A stretch of 64,000 bases of DNA from an uncultured Alphaproteobacteria bacterium (GTDB lineage: Bacteria; Pseudomonadota; Alphaproteobacteria; RF32; CAG-239): the NCBI GenBank assembly GCA_944392295.1, contig CALXWE010000001.1, positions 1 through 64,000 of the forward strand, read 5' to 3'. Within the stretch, counting starts at the first letter, position 1. The number at the start of each line of letters is the position of its first letter. Shown here in pieces: positions 17,085-27,037 of this stretch. A program made the translations under genes and the position numbers. The notes below the pieces were generated by a model. The model saw only the letters and a program-made list of their open reading frames with translations, was not told the DNA's origin and did no database searches.

Positions 17085-18023
17085 ATGAAACTTTTTAGTT
17101 GGGTAACTAAAGATACCAATATCGATTTCTTAAAAGTTCGTAAGTTTACCTACGCTTTATCAATTATCATGGTGCTTTTATCATGCTATTGTATAGTATT
17201 TAAGGGCTTTAACTATGGAATTGATTTTTCCGGCGGAATTTTAATGGAAGTAAAAAGTGAAAACAAGATAGATGCCAATCAAGTTCGTCAAGAGCTTTCC
17301 GGCATTGGTCTTGATGACTTAACTTTGCAAGCCTTGGGCGAAAACGGCGATGAAATGTTAATCAGAACGCAGGCCGTTGACGATTCTGAAGAAGGTTTGC
17401 GTATAGCCATTGTTAAAATTAAAGAAGCATTAGGTGAGGGCTATGAATATCGTCGTGTTGAATCGGTAGGTCCGCAAGTTGGTGACGAATTAAAAGTTGC
17501 CGGTGTTGTCGCCTCATTGATTGCAGTTTTAGCCATTTGTGCTTATATCTGGTTCAGGTTTGAGTGGCAGTTTGCCTTAGGCGCTTTGCTCGGCTTGTTC
17601 CACGATTTGTTTATTACCGTGGCTTTATTATCATTTTTCGATTTTGATATAAGCTTGACCACGGTTGCCGCCATTTTAACTTTGGCAGGTTACTCCATTA
17701 ACGATACGGTTGTAACCTATGACCGTATTCGTGAAAATATGCGTAAATATAAAAAGATGTCGCAGTACGACTTGTTAAATAAGAGTATCAATGACATTTT
17801 GTCGCGTACGATTTTAACCGGTCTTACCACAATGTTCGCCTCAGCAGCATTGTTTGTGTTCGGCGGCGATACCTTGCGTAGCTTTTCATTTACGATTTTA
17901 TGGGGTGTTATCGTAGGTACATATTCATCCATCTATGTTTCAGCAATTTTCTTAAATGTATTTGATTTAAGAAAGATGCAGGAAAATAAAGATAAGGATG
18001 TAAATCCGTTTGGTAACGTATAA
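17085..18023 (+). CDS. secF: Protein-export membrane protein SecF
   Basis: 312 residues. The SecF signature YGIDFSGGILMEV follows the first helix. The C-terminal half has the RND-like membrane domain with GYSINDTVVTYDRIRENMRKY. The start was set at ATG 17085, nine bases behind AGGGGG; an earlier ATG overlapping the secD stop would place that site inside the gene. It is the last gene of the nlpD-yajC-secDF run and is followed by a strong terminator. Confidence 0.96.
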   Translation: MKLFSWVTKDTNIDFLKVRKFTYALSIIMVLLSCYCIVFKGFNYGIDFSGGILMEVKSENKIDANQVRQELSGIGLDDLTLQALGENGDEMLIRTQAVDDSEEGLRIAIVKIKEALGEGYEYRRVESVGPQVGDELKVAGVVASLIAVLAICAYIWFRFEWQFALGALLGLFHDLFITVALLSFFDFDISLTTVAAILTLAGYSINDTVVTYDRIRENMRKYKKMSQYDLLNKSINDILSRTILTGLTTMFASAALFVFGGDTLRSFSFTILWGVIVGTYSSIYVSAIFLNVFDLRKMQENKDKDVNPFGNV

Positions 18024-18044
18024 AACGAATATTGATAAAAAACG

Positions 18045-18073
18045 AAAAGGCATCTTAAAAAAGATGCCTTTTT
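18045..18073 (+). terminator. Terminator of the yajC-secDF unit
   Basis: AAAAGGCATCTT and AAGATGCCTTTTT pair around a short A loop. Confidence 0.88.
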
Positions 18074-18092
18074 AGTTTGTCTGATACTAAAA

Positions 18093-18440
18093 TTATACAA
18101 TCATATGTATAATTTTTTTGATGAAGCCGGGGATGAAACGAGGCTCTTTGTTCCATGCCCGTTTGTAAAGGCCGTATATAACGGCCGCCGAGGATAGGTA
18201 GCTCATCTTTTCTTCTATCTGCATATGCTGCCAAACCCTAGGCATAACGTCTACTTTAGGAAATATTTCCTCAAAGAGATTGTTATACCCGACCTCAAGT
18301 GGCGGCTCAGTTTGTTTACCGCTTTCAAAGGCTTCTATTAAAGTACTAAGCCCTTTTACAATTTGTTTAATTCTCTGCTGGCTTCTGTCAGAGTTAAACC
18401 GAACAGCTAGGTTCGTAAGCCAAATGCTTTCTGTATTCAT
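18093..18440 (-). CDS. Hypothetical protein
   Basis: 115 residues (MNTESIWLTNLAVRFNSDRSQ...), helical, basic at the C-terminus, with no signal peptide. I recognise no family. It is convergent with secF and stands alone. No Shine-Dalgarno is obvious before ATG 18440, so the reading frame is probable but not certain. Confidence 0.55.
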   Translation of the reverse strand: MNTESIWLTNLAVRFNSDRSQQRIKQIVKGLSTLIEAFESGKQTEPPLEVGYNNLFEEIFPKVDVMPRVWQHMQIEEKMSYLSSAAVIYGLYKRAWNKEPRFIPGFIKKIIHMIV

Positions 18441-18847
18441 ATTTTGTATTTATTAAAATTTATAAATAATTCTCAATTCTGACAGATTATGGCACAAAAA
18501 ATATCTTTTGTCAATATAAAGGTTCGCAAATATTAGAAAAGTTATAATAAGTAATGTCAGAAAACTAATGGTAATACGTTTTTTATCAGGAGTGATATAA
18601 TCTCTCAGTGTTTTGCTAAAGCCCTGCTATGCGTATTTAATGTAGACAAAACAAGCTAAGAAAATTGTTGCTGAATTTATGGGGTTGATTAAACAAGTTT
18701 GACCTTAATAAAAAATACAAAAACATTTAAGCTAAATAAGAAAAATATTGTTGATGAACTGGGGGTTAATGAAAAAAAATATTGCACAAGATTAAATAAA
18801 GTACTAAAAAGTTATCAATTATTAATAAGCTTTATACGGAGTTTTAA
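18441..18847. other. Intergenic region upstream of mreB
   Basis: About 400 very AT-rich bases between divergent genes, with no convincing open frame. It must hold the mreB promoter, but no -35/-10 pair with good spacing stands out. A CGGAG Shine-Dalgarno lies before ATG 18848. Confidence 0.5.
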
Positions 18848-19888
<1,041 letters not shown>

Positions 19889-19923
19889 TACGCCCTGACG
19901 TTTTAAGGAGAGGCTTATTATAT

Positions 19924-20784
19924 ATGAAACGTCGTCGTGTGTTGTTTATACGATTGAGCCAGTTCAAAGTTTTCTTAAAAAAACTTTTGGTAGCATTGGT
20001 ATTTATATCCGCTTTAGCTTTAATGATGTTAAGCAAGGCGGATAACCTTGTTTTAAATAAGGTTAATAATTCGGCCCTACTGGTATTAAACCCGATAATT
20101 AAAGTATTGCAACTTCCTGCACAATTTGTTTTTGGTGCTTATGATACAATTCGCGATATAGCGCTTGTTTATCAGGAAAATAAGTCTCTCAAAAAAGAAA
20201 ATCTTGATTTGTTGATGCTTAAAAATCAGGTACGTACCCTTAAAATTGAAAATAGATTATTAGCAAGAATGCTCCACTATACTCCTCCTCCGGAAGCTTC
20301 GTTCATTACGGCTAAAATTGTTGCCGAGGAAGGTGATGCTTTTTCACATTCCATGATAGCCTATGCAAAACATACAGAAAGTATTCATAAAGGGCAGGTT
20401 GTGCTTGGAGCGGAAAGTGTTGTCGGTAGGGTTGACGATATTAACGGTAGTTATATACGTATTTTATTGTTTACAGATATTAACTCTAAAATTCCGGTAA
20501 TGGTAGAGCGTAGCCGTGCTCGCGGCATTTTGTCGGGAGATAATACTACGGTTCCTAAGCTGCTGTTTACGGCACTTGGCTCCGATATTGTTGAAGGGGA
20601 TATGCTTGTTACTTCCGGTGTTGCCGGTGTATTTCCTGCCGGACTTCCTGTTGGCATAGTAAGTAAAATATCTAAAGATGGAATAGAGGTTGAAACCATA
20701 ACCGATATTGAACGCTTGGAATATGTTAAAATCGTTGATTATGGTGTCTATGAAGGCATTTTAAATATGAATGGGGATAATTAA
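19924..20784 (+). CDS. mreC: Rod shape-determining protein MreC
   Basis: 286 residues. A short cytoplasmic basic tail, one membrane helix (LVALVFISALALMMLSKA), a coiled coil (about residues 80-115) and the periplasmic beta domain (VDDINGSYIRILLFTDINSKIPVMVE... GDMLVTSGVAGVFPAGLPVGIV) match MreC. It links MreB to PBP2 and RodA. It follows mreB after 35 bases with AGGAG upstream. Confidence 0.95.
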   Translation: MKRRRVLFIRLSQFKVFLKKLLVALVFISALALMMLSKADNLVLNKVNNSALLVLNPIIKVLQLPAQFVFGAYDTIRDIALVYQENKSLKKENLDLLMLKNQVRTLKIENRLLARMLHYTPPPEASFITAKIVAEEGDAFSHSMIAYAKHTESIHKGQVVLGAESVVGRVDDINGSYIRILLFTDINSKIPVMVERSRARGILSGDNTTVPKLLFTALGSDIVEGDMLVTSGVAGVFPAGLPVGIVSKISKDGIEVETITDIERLEYVKIVDYGVYEGILNMNGDN

Positions 20785-20792
20785 CACTAATT

Positions 20793-21332
20793 ATGGATGA
20801 CTCTATCGGTGAAATTTTGGAATATGGGTTAAAGAAACTGTTGCCGCTCTTATGGTCGGTGCTGTTGCTGTTGATTACTTATATTCCAATACATTTGCCG
20901 CTATCGCAATTTTTAAGGCCGGATATAGCCATGATATGTGTTTATTTTTGGGCATTGTACCGTCGCGATTTGTTTGGAATTTTTTCTGTAGTTTTACTTG
21001 GTTTTATCGGCGATAGTTTGAGTGCAGTGCCTGCTGGTCTTAATATTTTTATTTTGATGCTGATTTATGTACAAACATGCAGTTTCGGAAGTTTGGTTAA
21101 CACTAAGCCGTTTGCGGTAAGTTGGGGAGGTTTTGCTGTTATATCATTTTTGGCTTACCTTATTAAATGGCTTATATTGTCAATATTTTACAGCAGATTT
21201 TTACCGTTTAGCGGTGTATTTGCAGGCTACTTGGCAACGGTCTTTTTATATCCGCTTATTGCCAGATTAAATATTGCCATTCAAAATACATTTTTGGCAG
21301 GAGAAGAGGTCATCTATGAACAGGGACAATGA
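20793..21332 (+). CDS. mreD: Rod shape-determining protein MreD
   Basis: 179 residues, almost entirely membrane helices (about five or six), with LRPDIAMICVYFWALYRRDLFG and GFIGDSLSAVPAGLN in the arrangement seen in MreD. Position between mreC and mrdA supports the call. Its end overlaps the start of mrdA by 17 bases. Confidence 0.92.
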   Translation: MDDSIGEILEYGLKKLLPLLWSVLLLLITYIPIHLPLSQFLRPDIAMICVYFWALYRRDLFGIFSVVLLGFIGDSLSAVPAGLNIFILMLIYVQTCSFGSLVNTKPFAVSWGGFAVISFLAYLIKWLILSIFYSRFLPFSGVFAGYLATVFLYPLIARLNIAIQNTFLAGEEVIYEQGQ

Positions 21333-23124
21333 TAAAGGTAAAATGTTACTTCAGCGTGCCCTGGTAGTGGCTGTAGTATTTTTTATGTTACTGATATCGC
21401 TTATCGGTAGGTTATATTTTTTGCAGGTTTATCAGGGCGATAAGTATAAAATGTTAGCTGATGAAAATCGTATTTCCACACGGGTAATTGTTCCGCCCAG
21501 AGGTTCTATATACGATCGTAACGGAGTGGTCTTAGCTACTAACGAACAGAACTTTCAAGCACTTATTATAGCTGAACAAACCCCTGACATTGATAAAACC
21601 TTAAATAATTTTAAAAAAATTATTCCGTTGACAGAAGATGATGAAAATAAAATAAGAGAAAAAATTAAATATAGCCGCAAATTTGTTCCAATTAAGCTGC
21701 AAGATAATTTAAGTTGGAATGAAGTTGCTACGCTGCTTCTCAATGCGCCAGACTTGCCGGGGATTTTTATCAGTGAAGGCTTAAACCGGACTTATCCTTT
21801 GGGTGAATATACGGCTCATTTTTTAGGCTATGTCGGAGCAGTGTCGGAAACAGATGCCAAAGATAATCCACTTTTAATGGTACCCGGTTTTAAAATCGGT
21901 AAAGCAGGCTTGGAAAAACAATTTGAGCATGATCTCAGAGGACAAGGCGGAAGCGTTAAGCTTGAAGTTAATGCTTATGGTCGTATTATGAAAGAAATTG
22001 AACGAAATAACGGAATTGAGGGAAAAAGTATTTACTTGACCATAGACAGTCGTCTGCAAAAATTTGCCCAAGATGCCTTTGGCGATAATAGCGGAGCCGC
22101 GGTTGTATTAGACGTTCACAGTGGTGAAATTTTAGCCTTCGTTTCGGTTCCATCATTTGATCCTAACTTATTTACCAATGGTATTTCACACAAAGATTGG
22201 AACGCCCTGCTCAATAATGAACGTAATCCGCTCACCAACAAGGCAATAGCCGGACAATATTCTCCCGGCTCAACATTTAAAATTGTTGTAGCTTTGGCAG
22301 CTTTAGAAGCCGGAGTTATTGATGAGGACACAACCTTTAACTGCACGGGAGCTATGCAGCTAGGAAATCATATTTTTCACTGCTGGAAACATTACGGTCA
22401 TGGAACGCAAAATGTAGTTGATGCTCTTAAAAATTCTTGTGATATTTTTTTCTATGAAGTAGCTTTGCAGCTTGGAATTGAAAAGATTGCCGATATGGCG
22501 CATCGTTTAGGTATGGGGCAGCCTACGGGCGTTAGTCTTGATAATGAAAAAGGAGGGCTTATCCCTGACGAGGCTTGGAAAATGGCACGCTACGGCGAAA
22601 AATGGCAACAAGGTGAAAGCGTTATTGCCGGTATCGGCCAGGGTTACGTTTTGGCTACACCTTTGCAACTGGTAACCATGCTTGCCAGAGTGGTAAACGG
22701 CGGGTATGCCGTTAGTCCCACATTTATGAAGCTGGATTTACAAGCCAAGGGTGAAATTAAAAAAATCAAGATATCGCGTCATAGTATAGATATTGTAAAA
22801 AAAGGGATGTTTGAAGTTGTAAACGCCCAAAGAGGTACGGCCGGCAGTGCTAAATTTGATATTAACGGTATGAAAATGGGAGGTAAAACAGGTACCACCC
22901 AAGTTCGCCGTATCAGTATGGAAGAACGTCGGCAGGGTATAATTAAAGATGAGGATTTACCATGGCGCTTGCGTAACCATGCATTATTTGTAGGTTATGC
23001 TCCGCAAGATAAGCCTAAATATGCTGTTGCGGTTGTTGTTGAACATGGTTCTTCCGGTTCGGGAGTTGCAGCCCCGATTGCTTCTAAAATATTACAAGAA
23101 GCCATTAAACTTGATATAGAATAA
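21316..23124 (+). CDS. mrdA: Penicillin-binding protein 2 (elongation transpeptidase)
   Basis: 602 residues. An N-terminal membrane anchor (VVAVVFFMLLISLIGRLYFLQVY), the dimerisation domain beginning IVPPRGSIYDRNG, and the transpeptidase domain. The catalytic Ser319 lies in SPGSTFK (Lys322), followed by the SCD motif and GGKTGTT. It cross-links peptidoglycan for cell elongation together with RodA. The start was set at ATG 21316 because AGGAGAAGAGG lies just upstream, inside the end of mreD. Confidence 0.97.
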   Translation: MNRDNDKGKMLLQRALVVAVVFFMLLISLIGRLYFLQVYQGDKYKMLADENRISTRVIVPPRGSIYDRNGVVLATNEQNFQALIIAEQTPDIDKTLNNFKKIIPLTEDDENKIREKIKYSRKFVPIKLQDNLSWNEVATLLLNAPDLPGIFISEGLNRTYPLGEYTAHFLGYVGAVSETDAKDNPLLMVPGFKIGKAGLEKQFEHDLRGQGGSVKLEVNAYGRIMKEIERNNGIEGKSIYLTIDSRLQKFAQDAFGDNSGAAVVLDVHSGEILAFVSVPSFDPNLFTNGISHKDWNALLNNERNPLTNKAIAGQYSPGSTFKIVVALAALEAGVIDEDTTFNCTGAMQLGNHIFHCWKHYGHGTQNVVDALKNSCDIFFYEVALQLGIEKIADMAHRLGMGQPTGVSLDNEKGGLIPDEAWKMARYGEKWQQGESVIAGIGQGYVLATPLQLVTMLARVVNGGYAVSPTFMKLDLQAKGEIKKIKISRHSIDIVKKGMFEVVNAQRGTAGSAKFDINGMKMGGKTGTTQVRRISMEERRQGIIKDEDLPWRLRNHALFVGYAPQDKPKYAVAVVVEHGSSGSGVAAPIASKILQEAIKLDIE

Positions 23125-23137
23125 AGAAGGTAATATT

Positions 23138-24298
23138 ATGTATAAATACTACGAAAGTGGATTTAAAAGTCAGAGAATGTCAATTAAAGACCGATTTTTT
23201 AACATTAATTTCGGGTATGTCTTTTGCATAGTATTACTGGCCATCGTCGGTACTGTAGTTTTATATTCTGCGGCTAACGGCAGTTGGCAGCCATGGGCCG
23301 TAAAGCAATTAATTCGTTTTGGAGTAGCATTAGGCCTTATGTTCTTTATGGCTCTATTAGATGTTAAAATTTATCTTAAATATTCTTATGTGGCATATTT
23401 TCTGGTTCTTATGCTGCTTATTGCCGTAGAAATAAGCGGACATGTCGGTATGGGAGCGCAAAGGTGGATAGATTTAAAAGTATTTAAGCTGCAACCATCC
23501 GAATTAATGAAAATTGCCCTCGTGTTGGTATTGGCGAAATATTTTCATGGTTGTACGTTAAATAAAATTCGCAGCATTCAGGGCATTATAGCTCCCGTCC
23601 TTATGGCCGCTTTTCCGGCAGCTCTGGTTTTGGTTCAGCCAGATTTAGGAACGGCATTAATGATGTTATTTACCACAATGGTAATTTTCTTTATTGTTGG
23701 TGTACAATGGTGGAAATTTGCAGCCCTTGGGGGAGTGGGTTTGGCATTAGCTCCGCTTGCCTGGCATTTTTTAAGAGATTATCAAAAAGACAGGGTGTTA
23801 ACTTTTCTTAATCCGGAAAGAGATCCCTTAGGGGCGGGATATCATATCATACAATCTAAAATAGCGCTTGGCTCGGGCGGGGTGTTCGGTAAAGGATTTT
23901 TAAATGGTACACAAAGCCATCTCAATTTTTTGCCGGAAAAACATACCGATTTTATTTTTACCATGTTATCTGAAGAGTTTGGTATGATAGGAGGATCCTT
24001 AATTATTTTACTTAATATGGTAATTATTGCCTACGGGTATATGTTTGCATTTCATACCAGCAGCTATTATGGCAAGTTGGTTATTTTGGGGCTAAATACC
24101 AATTATTTTATGTACGTGTTCATTAACATTGCAATGGTATTAGGCTTGTTGCCGGTAGTTGGTATTCCGCTACCGCTTATATCGTACGGTGGTACGGTAA
24201 TGCTTTCGGTGATGGCCAGTTTTGGTATTATATTGTGTATGGACGTTAATCGTAATCTTAATTTAGGTCGCAGCTCTTTTGGCGATAATGATTTATAA
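23138..24298 (+). CDS. rodA: Peptidoglycan glycosyltransferase RodA
   Basis: 386 residues with about ten membrane helices of the SEDS family. Characteristic parts are MGAQRWIDLKVFKLQPSE, VQPDLGTALMM, FLNPERDPLGAGYHIIQSKIA, GSGGVFGKGFLNGTQSHLNFLPEKHTDFIFTMLSEEFG and PLPLISYGG. It polymerises glycan strands, with PBP2 as partner encoded directly upstream. AAGAAGG lies before ATG 23138. Confidence 0.97.
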   Translation: MYKYYESGFKSQRMSIKDRFFNINFGYVFCIVLLAIVGTVVLYSAANGSWQPWAVKQLIRFGVALGLMFFMALLDVKIYLKYSYVAYFLVLMLLIAVEISGHVGMGAQRWIDLKVFKLQPSELMKIALVLVLAKYFHGCTLNKIRSIQGIIAPVLMAAFPAALVLVQPDLGTALMMLFTTMVIFFIVGVQWWKFAALGGVGLALAPLAWHFLRDYQKDRVLTFLNPERDPLGAGYHIIQSKIALGSGGVFGKGFLNGTQSHLNFLPEKHTDFIFTMLSEEFGMIGGSLIILLNMVIIAYGYMFAFHTSSYYGKLVILGLNTNYFMYVFINIAMVLGLLPVVGIPLPLISYGGTVMLSVMASFGIILCMDVNRNLNLGRSSFGDNDL

Positions 24299-24357
24299 CT
24301 TGCATATATTGAAAAATAAAAATCAAGACATATCTATTTACGGCAAAGGAGATAGAT

Positions 24358-24759
24358 ATGAAAAAAATGATTTTACTGTTAGCTATAATGGCCTTTACGG
24401 CCTGTGCCACATCACAAAAATATGATGAAAAATTAAATAAATTGGTTGGTACCAGTGAAAAGCATTTGCTGGAAACATGGGGAAGCCCGAGTGCTGAAAA
24501 ATATTTAAGCCAAGATTCTAAAATTATAACCTATACCAGTATCAACGAATGGTTCTATCCGTCTGAGTATTATGTTTACAATAATGATTGGGTTGCCGAA
24601 GATGTTGAGTATTATCCGTTTATGGGAGAGTATGATTTTGGTCCGTATACGGAAATCACAGATAATGAGGTTGAAGAAGTATGCCAAACTTCATTTTGGA
24701 TAGAAAACGGTGTAGTCAAAGCGTGGAAATGGCGTGGCAACAACTGCGTAGCCGATTAG
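24358..24759 (+). CDS. Small lipoprotein, possibly SmpA/OmlA-like
   Basis: 133 residues. Signal with lipobox FTACA (Cys16), then VGTSEKHLLETWGSPSAEKYL, which resembles the repeated GxP pattern of SmpA/OmlA-type folds, and a Tyr/Glu-rich tail. Two further cysteines (near residues 108 and 130) might form a disulfide. CAAAGGAG precedes the ATG. It follows rodA after 60 bases and may be co-transcribed. The family assignment is weak. Confidence 0.65.
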   Translation: MKKMILLLAIMAFTACATSQKYDEKLNKLVGTSEKHLLETWGSPSAEKYLSQDSKIITYTSINEWFYPSEYYVYNNDWVAEDVEYYPFMGEYDFGPYTEITDNEVEEVCQTSFWIENGVVKAWKWRGNNCVAD

Positions 24760-24765
24760 GTAAAG

Positions 24766-25692
24766 TTATCTTCCTGAATTATATTTAGCCGAAACAGCTG
24801 CCCGCAATGCGCCGGTATCCTGTGATGGTGTATTTTTATAAGGAGCTTCTGCAATTTGAGCAGTATTTTGCTGTACATTAGATGACAAGTTTGTCTGTTG
24901 TTTCAAATGTGGGCAGTAGTTTTCCAGCATATACTCAACGGCTAGTTTCGTTTGAGGCGAGTAGTGTCTAGAGCGGCTCTGTGGCGACTGTAGATATGCA
25001 ATTAAATCGTTTTCGCGCCCTTGCTTGCTGATATTTTGCATTAAAGTATCTAACTTAGGTAATGCCGATGAAAAACTTTCATGCCCACGATCGATTTCCT
25101 TTACTAAATGGACGAACAATTTTTCAGGTTGATTTTGTGCCCAATCGGTTTTTATGGTTTTAACGTCATGAGCACGAGTCTTTTGCCAGTCTTCCAGCAG
25201 CTGAGCTTTTTGCTCGGGCAGGGCTTGTTCCAATTTTTGCTGTAATTGTACACGAATTTGGCTTGAAGTAGCCAACTGTGTAGCGGCTTTTTCACTGTAT
25301 CCTTTGCTCTGTATGGTGTTTGCCAAAGTCTTGATAGCTGCAAGTTCGGCCGCTCCGAAGGCAATTTGAGTACCAAGATCTATATCAACACCTAAATCAG
25401 ATGGGCGCTTATCATTTACGTTAACTTGTGTATGGTTTTGTTTTGCAGCGACATTTTCCGGTGTTAATGGCACACCTTGACGTACCATATCCAGAATATC
25501 TTCAGGTATTTTGTTTCCGTACTGTGCGCGCAACCATTCCGGGGTCTTTTTCCAGATATCAAATTCTGATTTATGCTTGGCAATAATAGTATTTATCAAG
25601 CTATCGGTAGCAGAATCAGCCGATACCTTACTGAAAGCTTCAGGGTCATAAGCTTTAAGATATGATATAAATTCTGTCCCGATATCAGGCAT
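24766..25692 (-). CDS. Hypothetical protein, Gln/Ala/Lys-rich
   Basis: 308 residues with no signal peptide or membrane segment. The N-terminus is compact (MPDIGTEFISYLKAYDPEAFSKV), the middle is strongly helical (QIRVQLQQKLEQALPEQKAQLLEDWQK as overlapping short repeats of Gln/Leu), and the tail is disordered and Gln/Asn/Ser-rich. I recognise no family. It is encoded two bases behind the next gene, with which it must be co-transcribed and probably works. A structural or secreted effector-type protein is possible but unsupported. Confidence 0.65.
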   Translation of the reverse strand: MPDIGTEFISYLKAYDPEAFSKVSADSATDSLINTIIAKHKSEFDIWKKTPEWLRAQYGNKIPEDILDMVRQGVPLTPENVAAKQNHTQVNVNDKRPSDLGVDIDLGTQIAFGAAELAAIKTLANTIQSKGYSEKAATQLATSSQIRVQLQQKLEQALPEQKAQLLEDWQKTRAHDVKTIKTDWAQNQPEKLFVHLVKEIDRGHESFSSALPKLDTLMQNISKQGRENDLIAYLQSPQSRSRHYSPQTKLAVEYMLENYCPHLKQQTNLSSNVQQNTAQIAEAPYKNTPSQDTGALRAAVSAKYNSGR

Positions 25693-25694
25693 AA

Positions 25695-26909
25695 CTATTT
25701 TCCTCCCGAATTTTCACCGTATTTTTGTTTCAAATAAGCCATTAATCCAGGATTTTGTTGTTGTTTTTTCTCGGTGTATTTTTTATTTTCAGTAATTGGC
25801 TTACCATTTACGTCAGTTACGTTTTCATCATGAATAATACCCATACGAGCCGCCATAATTTTTTCTACGGTCTCTCTGTTTTTATCATCAATATGCACGG
25901 CCGGATTAAGGGCGGCTTGTTCTTTCATTAAGCCGATTTGTTCACTACGCATGGCCTGGCGCTCTTGCATAGCTTCTTGTTTCTCTTTTGCGTTGAGAGG
26001 GACATAAGCTACTTTAGAATCTTTTGTAGGGTTACCGTTTTCATCCAAAGCAGTATAGGTTTTATCACCTTTATCCAAACGTTCCTCGTTAGCTCTTAAG
26101 CGTTTTCTGAGTTCATCCATTTTAGCTCGGGCCTGCTCAGCTTTTTCGGCCAGAGCCTGTTTTTGAGCATAGTCATTCAAAACTGTTTTGGCGTCTTCAG
26201 GCAAAGCCTTAAAATATTCAGCATTTATATCAATCTTGGGCGGATTAACCATTTGCATTTTATCGCCGTTGGCATAAGTGCCTTTTTCCAGTAAGCAAGC
26301 AGCTAACAGCATAGCTTTTTGTTTATCATCCAATGATGCACCGAAGGTGATGCTTAAATTATTTTTAAGAGCATCTTTAACCAGACCTTGATACATGGTC
26401 AAATGTGAATCTTTGGTAATTTGTGCGGAAGTAGGCGATGAATAGGTTATGGTTCCGGCATAAGATTCTTTATTAAGAGTACAGCTGAAAGTCTTATTTT
26501 CAAGGTCTTTTTGCGGATCATTTTGGAAATTATTTTCTTGGCTTTCAGCAAACTCTTTCCAGAACTTGCGTTTTTCTTCAATCCACTGCAAGTCATTTTG
26601 GGGAGCAGGTTGTTTTTCACCATTAATTTCCATTGTTTGACGAGTATTACCTTCTGCGCCATTGGCAGCTTTTTCAGCAGGTTTACCTTGAGCGTTTTCC
26701 GTACCATTGGCAACTTTGCCGCCCTGGGCTTGGGGCTCAGGCGATGTAGCTGTATTGCTGAGTTGCTTTTTTAGTTCTTCAATTTGACGCTCGTAATCTT
26801 CTTTTGAAGATGCTTTAACGTCATCTAATGCAATACCGGCCTCTTTGGCTTTAACGTACCACTCATTGGCTTGTAATTGCTCATCCCAGTTAATGTTTTT
26901 TTCGCTCAT
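25695..26909 (-). CDS. Hypothetical protein, coiled-coil and low complexity
   Basis: 404 residues, hydrophilic, no export signal. A short helical start (INWDEQLQANEWYVKAKEAGIAL) leads into a coiled coil and an Ala/Gly/Asn/Gln-rich linker (about residues 55-105). A globular segment with two cysteines follows, then a long charged coiled coil (about 250-345). The start ATG 26909 is chosen because GGAG is seven bases upstream; an ATG six bases earlier is too close to it. It heads a two-gene unit with the protein at 24766-25692. I do not recognise it. Confidence 0.65.
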   Translation of the reverse strand: MSEKNINWDEQLQANEWYVKAKEAGIALDDVKASSKEDYERQIEELKKQLSNTATSPEPQAQGGKVANGTENAQGKPAEKAANGAEGNTRQTMEINGEKQPAPQNDLQWIEEKRKFWKEFAESQENNFQNDPQKDLENKTFSCTLNKESYAGTITYSSPTSAQITKDSHLTMYQGLVKDALKNNLSITFGASLDDKQKAMLLAACLLEKGTYANGDKMQMVNPPKIDINAEYFKALPEDAKTVLNDYAQKQALAEKAEQARAKMDELRKRLRANEERLDKGDKTYTALDENGNPTKDSKVAYVPLNAKEKQEAMQERQAMRSEQIGLMKEQAALNPAVHIDDKNRETVEKIMAARMGIIHDENVTDVNGKPITENKKYTEKKQQQNPGLMAYLKQKYGENSGGK

Positions 26910-26990
26910 TACCATTCTCCGTTAGCAAATAACCTTATTTAAGAGCATAATAACATTAAAAAAGTTTTTTGTCTAGTATTTTGTGAAAAA

Positions 26991-27021
26991 ATTAAACACC
27001 CGAAAAAATCGGGTGTTTAAT
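26991..27021 (-). terminator. Terminator of ileS
   Basis: TTAAACACCCGA and TCGGGTGTTTAA form a long stem around AAAA, with an AT-rich run at its foot on the minus strand. Confidence 0.8.
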
Positions 27022-27037
27022 TAAGCTTTTTATTATT

